Of a stretch of DNA of 18,071 bases, positions 7,670 through 14,871 are shown piece after piece. The stretch is from Bacteroidales bacterium UBA3388. Lineage in GTDB: Bacteria > Bacteroidota > Bacteroidia > Bacteroidales > P3. Where the stretch lies: positions 1 to 18,071 of the forward strand of contig DEPQ01000047.1 of NCBI GenBank assembly GCA_002358855.1, written 5' to 3'. Both the position numbers and the translations under genes were made by a program. The notes below the pieces were generated by a model. The model had not been told where the DNA came from. It was given only the letters and a program-made list of their open reading frames with translations, and made no database searches. Position 1 is the stretch's first letter; each line of letters starts with the position of its first letter.

Positions 7670-8956
7670 ATGAAAATATTATTATTAGGTTCAGGAGCGA
7701 GAGAACACGCAATAGCACAAAAAATCGCAGAAAGCAAAAAGATAAGCGAATTAATAGTTTCACCGGGCAATGTTGGAATTAGTCAAATTGCAAAATGCGA
7801 AAATATTTCTTCGGATAATGAGGCAATAAAACAATACATTATAGAAAACAATGTTGATATGCTTGTTGTAGGTAATGAACAACCGCTTGCAGATGGCATA
7901 GCCGATTGTTTATTTGAAGATGAAAGAACTCGCAACCTTATGATTATTGGTCCAAAACAAAAAGGTGCTGCTTTGGAATCAAGCAAGGATTTTGCAAAAG
8001 ACTTTATGATAAGACATAATATCCCAACAGCAAAATATCAATCTTTTGGAAAAGAAGAATTAAATCAAGCAATAGATTTCTTAAAAACACTTTCAGCACC
8101 ATACGTCTTGAAAGCAGATGGATTAGCAGCAGGAAAGGGAGTTGTAATCTGTCAGTCGCTTAGCGAAGCCGAAGAAGAATTAAAGCAAATGCTCAATAAC
8201 TCAAAATTTGGCAAGGCATCAGAAAAAGTAGTTATTGAACAATTTCTTAAAGGTATAGAATGCAGTGTTTTTGTTTTGACAGACGGAGAACATTATTGCG
8301 TTTTGCCAGAAGCAAAGGATTATAAAAGAATAGGAGAGGGAGATACAGGATTGAATACCGGTGGAATGGGAAGTGTTTCTCCTGTAAACTTTGCTTCAAA
8401 AGAGTTTTTAGAAAAAGTAGAAAATAAAATCATAAAGCCAACCATAGAAGGATTGAAGCAAGACGCAATAGAATACAAAGGATTCATCTTTATAGGTCTT
8501 ATGAATGTTGAAGGAGAACCATACGTGATTGAATACAACGTGAGAATGGGCGATCCGGAAACAGAAAGCGTTTTTCCAAGAATAGAATCCGATATAGTAG
8601 AAGCATTTGAACTTGTTTCAAAAGGTAGATTGAACGAATACGAACTTAAAGTTTCTGAAAAAGTTTGTACAACTGTTTTTTTAGTTTCAAAAGGCTATCC
8701 AGAAAATTACGAAAAAGGTAAATTGATGACAGGATTTGACTCAGTTAGCGATTGTAATCTTTTCCACGCAGGAACAAAAGCAGGAGAAGGTTCTCAAATA
8801 CTTACTTCTGGTGGTAGAGTTATTGCTATTTCTTGTTTTGGTTCTACAATGCAAGAGGCTTTGGCTAAGTGTTACGAAAATATTGAAAAGATAGATTTTG
8901 AAGGAAAGACGTTTAGAAGAGATATTGGTAAGGATTTAATGAATTTGGAGGCTTAA
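7670..8956 (+). CDS. purD: phosphoribosylamine--glycine ligase (GAR synthetase)
   Basis: Second step of de novo purine synthesis: ATP-dependent joining of 5-phosphoribosylamine and glycine to give glycinamide ribonucleotide. The 428-residue protein has the standard length. It opens with the N-terminal dinucleotide-like motif LLLGSGAREHAIA, then the ATP-grasp fold with VLKADGLAAGKGVVI (about 146-160), the conserved NTGGMGSVSP, and the metal-binding region VRMGDPETE (about 292-300). It is a monofunctional PurD, not the PurD-PurM-PurN fusion of some eukaryotes. It lies 11 bases after rnr and 3 bases before thyA, so it is probably cotranscribed with both. There is no Shine-Dalgarno before its ATG, while its own 3' end supplies one for thyA. 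Confidence 0.97.
   Translation: MKILLLGSGAREHAIAQKIAESKKISELIVSPGNVGISQIAKCENISSDNEAIKQYIIENNVDMLVVGNEQPLADGIADCLFEDERTRNLMIIGPKQKGAALESSKDFAKDFMIRHNIPTAKYQSFGKEELNQAIDFLKTLSAPYVLKADGLAAGKGVVICQSLSEAEEELKQMLNNSKFGKASEKVVIEQFLKGIECSVFVLTDGEHYCVLPEAKDYKRIGEGDTGLNTGGMGSVSPVNFASKEFLEKVENKIIKPTIEGLKQDAIEYKGFIFIGLMNVEGEPYVIEYNVRMGDPETESVFPRIESDIVEAFELVSKGRLNEYELKVSEKVCTTVFLVSKGYPENYEKGKLMTGFDSVSDCNLFHAGTKAGEGSQILTSGGRVIAISCFGSTMQEALAKCYENIEKIDFEGKTFRRDIGKDLMNLEA
8947..8951 (+). promoter_or_regulatory. Shine-Dalgarno of thyA
   Basis: GGAGG eight bases before the thyA ATG, inside the last codons of purD. Only three genes in the window have such a site. Confidence 0.55.
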
Positions 8957-8959
8957 AAA

Positions 8960-9754
8960 ATGAAACAATACTTAGATTTACTTTCGCATATCTTAGAAAA
9001 CGGAAACGAAAAAACTGATAGAACAGGAACAGGAACAAAATCTGTTTTTGGTTATCAAATGCGTTTTGATTTACAAAAGGGATTTCCTTTGCTTACAACA
9101 AAGAAATTACACACTCGTTCAATCTTTCACGAATTGCTTTGGTTCTTAAAAGGAGATACAAACATTAAATATCTTCACGATAACAAAGTAACAATTTGGG
9201 ACGAATGGGCAGATGAAAACGGAGACTTAGGTCCTGTGTATGGAAAGCAATGGAGAGCATGGCAAGGTGCTGATGGAAAAATCACAGACCAAATTTCGCA
9301 GGTTGTAAATCAAATAAAAAATTCACCAGATAGCAGAAGAATGCTTGTAAGTGCTTGGAACGTTGGTGAAGTTGAACAAATGGCATTGCCTCCTTGTCAT
9401 ATAGTTTTTCAATTCTATGTTGCAAACAACAAACTCTCTTGTCAGCTTTATCAAAGAAGCGCAGATGTGTTTTTAGGTGTGCCGTTTAATATAGCATCTT
9501 ACGCATTGCTTACAGCGATGATTGCACAAGTGTGTGATTTAGAGCCAGGAGAATTTATCCATACTTTGGGAGATGCTCACCTTTATTCAAATCATATTGA
9601 CCAAGCAAAACTTCAATTAAGCAGAACACCATACGAATTACCAAAATTAAAACTTAATCCTGAAATAAAAGATATTTTTGATTTTAAATACGAAGATATT
9701 ACAATTGAAGACTATGTTTCACATCCACATATTAAAGCGGAGGTAGCTGTATGA
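8960..9754 (+). CDS. thyA: thymidylate synthase
   Basis: Converts dUMP and 5,10-methylenetetrahydrofolate to dTMP and dihydrofolate. The 264-residue protein has the same length as the E. coli enzyme and aligns without gaps around the active site: the nucleophile is C146 in ALPPCHIVFQFYV. The N-terminal DRTGTGTKSVFG phosphate-binding loop and the RSADVFLGVPFNIASYALLT segment are intact. It is the folate-dependent ThyA type, not flavin-dependent ThyX. It starts 3 bases after purD behind a GGAGG site and overlaps folA by four bases (ATGA). That fits coupled production with the enzyme that recycles its dihydrofolate product. Confidence 0.98.
   Translation: MKQYLDLLSHILENGNEKTDRTGTGTKSVFGYQMRFDLQKGFPLLTTKKLHTRSIFHELLWFLKGDTNIKYLHDNKVTIWDEWADENGDLGPVYGKQWRAWQGADGKITDQISQVVNQIKNSPDSRRMLVSAWNVGEVEQMALPPCHIVFQFYVANNKLSCQLYQRSADVFLGVPFNIASYALLTAMIAQVCDLEPGEFIHTLGDAHLYSNHIDQAKLQLSRTPYELPKLKLNPEIKDIFDFKYEDITIEDYVSHPHIKAEVAV
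9739..9743 (+). promoter_or_regulatory. Shine-Dalgarno of folA
   Basis: GGAGG seven bases before the folA ATG, within the last codons of thyA. Together with the ATGA overlap it suggests reinitiation by ribosomes finishing thyA. Confidence 0.55.
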
Positions 9755-10245
9755 TTAGTTTAATTGTAGCAATTGCCCAAAATAATGCAATAGGTAAAGA
9801 TAACGATTTGCTATGGCATTTAAGTGAGGATTTAAAATACTTTAAAAAAACAACGAATGAAAGAACGGTTTTGATGGGTAGAAAAACTTGGGAAAGTTTA
9901 CCTTTTAAACCATTAAAAAATCGTAGAAATATAGTTGTGTCTTCACAAAAAGATTATAAAATTGAAGGGGCTGAGTTATTTGATAGTGTAGAAAAAGCAG
10001 TTGAGTCTTTGAAATCTCAAAATGATGAGGTGTTTTGTATTGGTGGAGCAAGTCTTTATAAAGCCTTATTGCCTGAGGCAGAAAAATTATACGTTACTCG
10101 TGTTTATAAAGACTTTGAAGCAGATGTGTTTTTCCCTGAGATAGATGAAAGTGTTTGGGAAATAAAGCGTCTTTCTCCTATGTTGTATGACGCAAAGGCG
10201 AATTTGAAGTTTAGATTTGAAGTTTGGGAGAGAAAAAACTCTTAA
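9751..10245 (+). CDS. folA: dihydrofolate reductase
   Basis: NADPH-dependent reduction of dihydrofolate to tetrahydrofolate, the target of trimethoprim. The 164-residue protein has the usual size for chromosomal bacterial DHFR. It shows ISLIVAIAQNNAIGKDNDLLWHL, the catalytic acid D27 in LSEDLKYFK with W22, the MGRKTWESLP cofactor motif, and CIGGASLYKALLPEA followed by the YVTRVY strand. Residues 21 and 25, both proline in the E. coli enzyme, are Leu and Ser here. The ATG overlaps the thyA stop (ATGA), and its stop overlaps the stop of convergent hemW within a shared TTAA. No room is left for a separate terminator, and the hairpin serving hemW lies over its 3' end. Confidence 0.97.
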   Translation: MISLIVAIAQNNAIGKDNDLLWHLSEDLKYFKKTTNERTVLMGRKTWESLPFKPLKNRRNIVVSSQKDYKIEGAELFDSVEKAVESLKSQNDEVFCIGGASLYKALLPEAEKLYVTRVYKDFEADVFFPEIDESVWEIKRLSPMLYDAKANLKFRFEVWERKNS

Positions 10246-10261
10246 ATCATAAGTTCAAGAG
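10233..10261 (-). terminator. weak terminator of the kinase-hemW pair, overlapping the folA 3' end
   Basis: On the minus strand CTCTT (10261-10257) pairs with AAGAG (10243-10239). Two more A-T pairs lie inside the stem beyond one mismatch, and six T follow (A at 10233-10238 on the plus strand). The stem contains both stop codons. Stem strength is low, so the call is tentative. Confidence 0.35.
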
Positions 10262-11321
10262 CAATTCTGTCGCTCAAAAGCCAAGGGGTATTGAAATATT
10301 CTTTGGCTTTTTCTTTTTGTTTGTTGAAATGCTCAAAATATTGTGGGAAGTTTTCTTCGATATACTTTGAGTTAATTCCTTCTTTTGTGCGAAGAGAAAG
10401 CATAATGTATTCATTATATTTGTCTTTTTCTGAAAGAATTTCTGTAAATGGTGAGGTGTTGTTTTCAATGTTTGAAATATATTCTTCAATGCTTTCGGGG
10501 TTCCAAGAACGTGAAGAAATATTGAAAGAATGTGCTGCTGCACCAAGTCCAAGGTATTCTTCCGCTCTCCAATATGCAGAATTATGTTTGCTTTTGAATC
10601 CTTGTTTGCAATAGTTTGAGATTTCGTAATGTTCAAATCCTGCTTGCTCTAAAAAACTCTTTGTTTTATTAAATTGAATGACTGAATTATTTTCTGGAAT
10701 CAAAGAAATAATTTTTTTTTTGACTAACTTATCAAGCATAGTTCCTTCTTCAAGTGTGAGAGAGTAACAAGAAAGGTGTTCAGGGTTTAATTCTATGGCT
10801 TTTTCTAAGTTTTTCTCCCATTTTTCGCAAGTCATATTTGGTAGATTGAACATAAGGTCGAAACTAATGTTTGAAAAACCTACTTTTCTTGATAATTCTA
10901 TTGCATTTATAGCTGTTTCTGAGTTGTGTCTTCTGTTTAAAAGTTTTAAATCATCATCGTTAAAACTTTGTATTCCGTATGATATTCTATTGAATCCAAG
11001 ATTTAAAAGATGTTCTAAAAACTCTGGGTTTGCATCTTCTGGATTTGCCTCTATTGTCGCTTCTTCTAAGAGAGATAAGTCAAAGTTTTCTTTTAGTGCA
11101 AAGATGATTTGAGCGATTTGTTCTTTGTTTAAGCATGTTGGTGTGCCTCCTCCAAAGTATAATGTCTTGATTGGGGTAGATAAATAGTTGTTTCTTTTTT
11201 CTATTTCTTTAACTAAGGCTTGTATGTAATTGTCTTTGCTTTTTTTTGTAGCAATAGAATAGAAATTACAATAGATACATTTCTGTTTGCAGTAAGGAAT
11301 ATGAACGTAAATACCTGACAT
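10242..11321 (-). CDS. hemW: HemW-type radical SAM heme chaperone
   Basis: A radical SAM protein of the HemN-like family. The family's experimentally supported role is heme binding and delivery to membrane respiratory proteins, not coproporphyrinogen oxidation, although such genes are often labelled oxygen-independent coproporphyrinogen III oxidase. The 359-residue protein has the 4Fe-4S motif CxxxCxxC at C11, C15 and C18 (HIPYCKQKCIYCNF), the SAM-binding GGGTPT at 57-62, and the HNSAYW motif at 246-251 within the C-terminal HemN-like region. It lacks the N-terminal extension of true HemN, which supports HemW. Its ATG shares one base with the stop of the upstream histidine kinase (TAATG), so translation is probably coupled. 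Confidence 0.9.
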   Translation of the reverse strand: MSGIYVHIPYCKQKCIYCNFYSIATKKSKDNYIQALVKEIEKRNNYLSTPIKTLYFGGGTPTCLNKEQIAQIIFALKENFDLSLLEEATIEANPEDANPEFLEHLLNLGFNRISYGIQSFNDDDLKLLNRRHNSETAINAIELSRKVGFSNISFDLMFNLPNMTCEKWEKNLEKAIELNPEHLSCYSLTLEEGTMLDKLVKKKIISLIPENNSVIQFNKTKSFLEQAGFEHYEISNYCKQGFKSKHNSAYWRAEEYLGLGAAAHSFNISSRSWNPESIEEYISNIENNTSPFTEILSEKDKYNEYIMLSLRTKEGINSKYIEENFPQYFEHFNKQKEKAKEYFNTPWLLSDRIALELMI

Positions 11322-12823
11322 TATTTTTGCTTTTTAAGAATTATTCTAAATGTTGAGCCTTTTCCAATAGAGGATTGTTTGAGAAAAACTTTTCCTTTGT
11401 GATATTCTTCAATTATTCTTTTGACAAGAGATAGCCCCATGCCCCATCCGCGTTCTTTTGTGGTGAATCCGGGATAAAATATCTTCTTAAAATCTCGCTT
11501 AGGTACTCCTTTTCCTGTGTCGGAAATGTCAATCAATATTTTTTTGCTTTCATTTTTTACTTCTATTGTTAAATCGCCCACTCCGTTCATTGCATCTATG
11601 GCATTTTTTATGAGGTTTTCCAATGCCCATTCAAACAAATGTTGATTTAATTCTATGTTTATGCAATCTTCTTCTGGTAAAATTATGTTGTAATTAACCT
11701 TTTTTGAGGTTCGACTTTTGATATAATCCACCGAGTTTTTGATTACGCCTATCAAATCAAGTTCTATTTTTTTTGGAGTCTTACCTACTTGTGAGAAACG
11801 TTGAGTTATGACATTTAACTTATTGATGTCTTTTGTCAGTTCTTGACAAACCATTTCGTTTTCGGGATTAAGTTTTAAGTATTCTACCCATGCGACTAAG
11901 GAAGAAATAGGAGTACCGAGCTGATGTGCGGTTTCTTTGTTCATTCCTATCCAAATGGAATTTTGTTCTGACTTTCGGGTGATTTTAAGCAGTTGAATAA
12001 TTAAAATTGCAAATAAAATAATTAGTAAACTGAATATTGGAGGATAGTATTTCAAAAAAGTAAGAAATTTAGGACTTTCAAAAAAAATCTTAGCATTAGG
12101 ATAGTTTGGTAAATTTATATTTATAAAGTTGTTAGATGACTCCATTTTGGCAATAACTTGGTCGAAAAAAGGTTTTTTTAAAAGTTTCTTATCAATATTT
12201 CCGTAAGCGATTACTGTATTTCGGCTACTATCTGTAATAATTACAGGAATAGAGATAGAGTTATTAACGATTTCAGACAAAAAATCATTGGTTAAATAAT
12301 ATAAGGTGTTTTTTAAGTTTGAATAAACAATGCTTTCGGTGTAATATAGTTTAAATTTTATGTCGCTTGCGGTGTATTCAATAGGTGGATTAAGAGAAAA
12401 ATCCTCTAATAGTTTGCCTGATAATATTGTTTGATTGTTTGGTATATTTATATTTTGAGATAGTAGTATGTTGTTAAACTCATCGGTAATTATTACAGGG
12501 ATTGTTCTGTTGTTTGAAATAAATTCATAATAGAAATTAAGTTCACTATCCAAGGGTTGAGAGAGAATGTATTTGTGAGCAGTGATAAATTGTTGTACTT
12601 TATTGTGTTCATCTATCGCAAGATTGTCAAAGAAAGTTTTTACATTGTCTAAGACTTCAAATTTACGACTTACGGCATTTGCCCAAATCTTTATTTTTTT
12701 TATTTCTTCGTTTCTTAGTTGCGTAACAGTGTTGTGAATAAAAAAAAGGAAGACTGTCATTAAGATAATACCTAAAGAAAGTAATATCCAAGTGATTCGG
12801 TAATTGTAACTTCTGAATTTCAT
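11321..12823 (-). CDS. orphan membrane sensor histidine kinase
   Basis: Two-component sensor kinase that would autophosphorylate on histidine in response to a signal sensed outside the membrane. The 500-residue protein has TM1 at about 10-30, an extracytoplasmic sensor domain (31 to about 255) and TM2 at about 260-280. The dimerisation helix holds the phosphoacceptor H300 in KETAHQLGTPISSL. The ATPase domain has an N box (ENLIKNAIDA, N403 and N407), a G1 box (DTGKG, 435-439) and a G2 box (GWGMGLSL, 459 on). All catalytic motifs are intact. The sensor region contains IPVIITD twice (about 108 and 192), suggesting two related subdomains. No response regulator is adjacent, so the partner lies elsewhere. 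A TATATTTG element sits 20 bases before the ATG. The signal cannot be told from sequence. Confidence 0.92.
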   Translation of the reverse strand: MKFRSYNYRITWILLSLGIILMTVFLFFIHNTVTQLRNEEIKKIKIWANAVSRKFEVLDNVKTFFDNLAIDEHNKVQQFITAHKYILSQPLDSELNFYYEFISNNRTIPVIITDEFNNILLSQNINIPNNQTILSGKLLEDFSLNPPIEYTASDIKFKLYYTESIVYSNLKNTLYYLTNDFLSEIVNNSISIPVIITDSSRNTVIAYGNIDKKLLKKPFFDQVIAKMESSNNFININLPNYPNAKIFFESPKFLTFLKYYPPIFSLLIILFAILIIQLLKITRKSEQNSIWIGMNKETAHQLGTPISSLVAWVEYLKLNPENEMVCQELTKDINKLNVITQRFSQVGKTPKKIELDLIGVIKNSVDYIKSRTSKKVNYNIILPEEDCINIELNQHLFEWALENLIKNAIDAMNGVGDLTIEVKNESKKILIDISDTGKGVPKRDFKKIFYPGFTTKERGWGMGLSLVKRIIEEYHKGKVFLKQSSIGKGSTFRIILKKQK

Positions 12824-12843
12824 TTTCGTAATATAATTTGGTG

Positions 12844-12851
12844 CAAATATA
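12844..12851 (-). promoter_or_regulatory. -7 promoter element of the kinase-hemW pair
   Basis: TATATTTG on the minus strand, an exact fit to TAnnTTTG, ends 20 bases before the histidine kinase ATG. No TTTG is seen at the expected upstream spacing, so half the promoter is missing or degenerate. Confidence 0.45.
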
Positions 12852-12882
12852 GTTATAGTTTTTTGATTTTTATCGCTATTTC

Positions 12883-12913
12883 TTTGTTTTAAATTATTAT
12901 TTGTCTAATTTTG
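12883..12913 (+). promoter_or_regulatory. Bacteroidota-type promoter of dapA-fba
   Basis: TTTG at 12883-12886 and TAATTTTG at 12906-12913, separated by 19 bases, match the phylum's housekeeping consensus (TTTG-N19-21-TAnnTTTG) fully. Initiation about seven bases downstream would give a leader of about 20 bases before the dapA ATG. The -33 TTTG belongs to a TTTCTTTG box like those in the 21-bp repeats elsewhere in the window. Confidence 0.75.
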
Positions 12914-12938
12914 CAGACTATTTATTAGAAATAAACCT

Positions 12939-13841
12939 ATGAAAAAATTTGATATACAAGGAATAGGCGTAGCTCTTGTAACGCCTTTTCATAAACAAGG
13001 AAACGTAGATTTCACTTCCTATGAGAAATTGATTGAACATGTAATAAATGGTGGTGTGGATTATTTAGTTTGTATGGGTACAACTTCGGAATATCCTACC
13101 TTAAATCATCAAGAAATTTTAGCATGCTTAGAGTTCGCAATAGAAACTACGGCAAATAGAGTGCCTATTGTTTTGGGAATGGGTGGAAATGATACAAGAA
13201 CATTGGTAAATCATATAAAAAAGACAGATTTTTCTAATGTCGCTGCAATTTTATCAGTATGTCCTTATTATAATAAGCCAAATCAAAAAGGAATTTATGC
13301 ACATTACAAAGCAGTAGCAGAAGCTTCGCCTGTGCCTGTGATACTTTATAATGTACCGGGAAGAACAGGTGTGAATATAACAGCAGAAACCTGCTTGCAA
13401 TTAGCAAACGATTTTCCTAATATAATAGGTATAAAGGAGGCATCTGGTAATATAATGCAGTGTATGGACATTTTGGCGAACAAACCTCAAAACTTTACAG
13501 TTGTTTCTGGTGAAGACGCTTTGGTAATGCCTCTTATGTCATTGGGAATGCAAGGTGTGATTTCTGTAACTGCTAATGCTTTGCCTCAACAAATGAGCGA
13601 AATGGTTAATTTCTGTTTAAAATCAAATTACAAGAAAGCAAAAGTACTTCACGAAGAACTTTTACCATTCTCAAAGGCTATATTTGAAGAGGGAAATCCT
13701 GTCGGAATAAAAGCAGCCTTAGAAATACTTGATATATGTCAAAACAATGTTCGTTTACCTTTGGTTAAAAGTTCAAAACAACTTTATTCTAAGATTCAAA
13801 CGATAATCAATAATATCCAATCGAATAATAATCAAAAATAA
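12939..13841 (+). CDS. dapA: 4-hydroxy-tetrahydrodipicolinate synthase
   Basis: Condenses pyruvate with aspartate semialdehyde, the first committed step to diaminopimelate and lysine. The 300-residue TIM-barrel protein has the usual family length. The Schiff-base lysine is K166 in IIGIKEASGNI, the proton-relay tyrosine is Y137 in VILYNVPGRTGVN, and the pyruvate-binding loop is MGTTSEYPTL (T48, T49). Position 50 is Ser where many DapA have Gly. The DapA call rather than another aldolase of the family (N-acetylneuraminate lyase, for example) rests on this loop plus the GRTGVN arginine. The start codon follows a well-matched promoter. The gene is eight bases from fba and probably cotranscribed with it. 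No Shine-Dalgarno is present. Confidence 0.93.
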   Translation: MKKFDIQGIGVALVTPFHKQGNVDFTSYEKLIEHVINGGVDYLVCMGTTSEYPTLNHQEILACLEFAIETTANRVPIVLGMGGNDTRTLVNHIKKTDFSNVAAILSVCPYYNKPNQKGIYAHYKAVAEASPVPVILYNVPGRTGVNITAETCLQLANDFPNIIGIKEASGNIMQCMDILANKPQNFTVVSGEDALVMPLMSLGMQGVISVTANALPQQMSEMVNFCLKSNYKKAKVLHEELLPFSKAIFEEGNPVGIKAALEILDICQNNVRLPLVKSSKQLYSKIQTIINNIQSNNNQK

Positions 13842-13849
13842 TAGCACAA

Positions 13850-14842
13850 ATGGTTAGTTACAAAGATTTAGGTTTGGTAAATTCAAGAGAGATATTTGCC
13901 AAGGCAATGCAAGGAGGTTATGCTATTCCTGCATTTAACTTTAATAATATGGAGCAATTGCAAGCAATTATCCAAGCTTGTGTTGCACAAAAAAGTCCTG
14001 TGATTCTTCAAGTTTCTCAAGGAGCAAGAAAATACGCAAATCAAACTATGTTACGCTATATGGCACAAGGTGCAGTTGAGTATGCAAAAGAATTAGGCTA
14101 TGAAATACCTATTGTTTTGCACTTAGACCACGGCGATAGTTTTGAACTATGTAAATCTTGTATTGAATACGGATTTTCTTCTGTAATGATAGATGGTTCA
14201 CATCTTCCTTACGATGAAAATGTTGCTCTTACAAAAAAAGTTGTTGATTACGCACATCAATATGACGTAACAGTAGAAGGAGAATTAGGAGTGTTGGCAG
14301 GAGTAGAAGATGAGGTGTCTGCAGAAAATAGTACTTATACAAGAGCAGAAGATGTAGAAGATTTCGTAAAGAAAACAGGAGTTGATTCTTTGGCTATTTC
14401 AATAGGTACATCTCACGGAGCAAATAAATTCCGTCCAGAACAATGTACAAGAAATGCAGATGGTATTTTGATTCCGCCACCATTGCGTTTTGATATTTTA
14501 GCAGAAATAGAAAAGAGAATCCCTGGATTTCCTATTGTTCTTCACGGTTCTTCTTCTGTTCCACAAGACCAAGTCGCAATAATCAATAAATTTGGTGGTG
14601 CAATGAAAGATGCAATAGGAATTCCAGAAGAACAATTACGTCAAGCAGCAAGATCAGCAGTTTGTAAAGTAAATATTGACTCTGACGGACGTATTGTAAT
14701 GACAGCTGCAGTTAGACAAGTTTTGGCAGAAAAGCCTGCTGAATTTGATCCAAGAAAATATCTTGGACCTGCAAGGGATAATTTGAAACTAATGTACGAA
14801 CATAAAATTGTAAACGTACTTGGTTCGGCTCAAAAAGCGTAA
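13850..14842 (+). CDS. fba: class II fructose-bisphosphate aldolase
   Basis: Zinc-dependent reversible cleavage of fructose-1,6-bisphosphate to dihydroxyacetone phosphate and glyceraldehyde 3-phosphate in glycolysis and gluconeogenesis. The 330-residue protein shows YAIPAFNFNNMEQLQAI near the start, then the HLDHGD motif with D93 (catalytic) and H94 (zinc). VEGELG with E145, SIGTSHGANKF with H189, and VLHGSSSV with H232 complete the metal site. The NIDSDGRI phosphate-binding segment follows. A tagatose-bisphosphate aldolase is the main alternative in this superfamily, but length and motifs favour Fba. It follows dapA by eight bases. No terminator is visible after it, and only 29 bases separate it from the secreted-protein gene. 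Confidence 0.95.
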   Translation: MVSYKDLGLVNSREIFAKAMQGGYAIPAFNFNNMEQLQAIIQACVAQKSPVILQVSQGARKYANQTMLRYMAQGAVEYAKELGYEIPIVLHLDHGDSFELCKSCIEYGFSSVMIDGSHLPYDENVALTKKVVDYAHQYDVTVEGELGVLAGVEDEVSAENSTYTRAEDVEDFVKKTGVDSLAISIGTSHGANKFRPEQCTRNADGILIPPPLRFDILAEIEKRIPGFPIVLHGSSSVPQDQVAIINKFGGAMKDAIGIPEEQLRQAARSAVCKVNIDSDGRIVMTAAVRQVLAEKPAEFDPRKYLGPARDNLKLMYEHKIVNVLGSAQKA

Positions 14843-14871
14843 AAATAATTAAAACCAAAAATAAATTAAAA

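Noticed and set aside
8960..10245. thyA-folA as a mobile trimethoprim-resistance module
   Set aside because: Both proteins look like chromosomal housekeeping forms, codon use matches the neighbours, and no integron, recombinase or insertion sequence is nearby.
14779..14785. TAATTTG near the end of fba as a promoter for the secreted-protein gene
   Set aside because: It lacks one base of the TAnnTTTG consensus and has no matching TTTG at 19-21 bases upstream.
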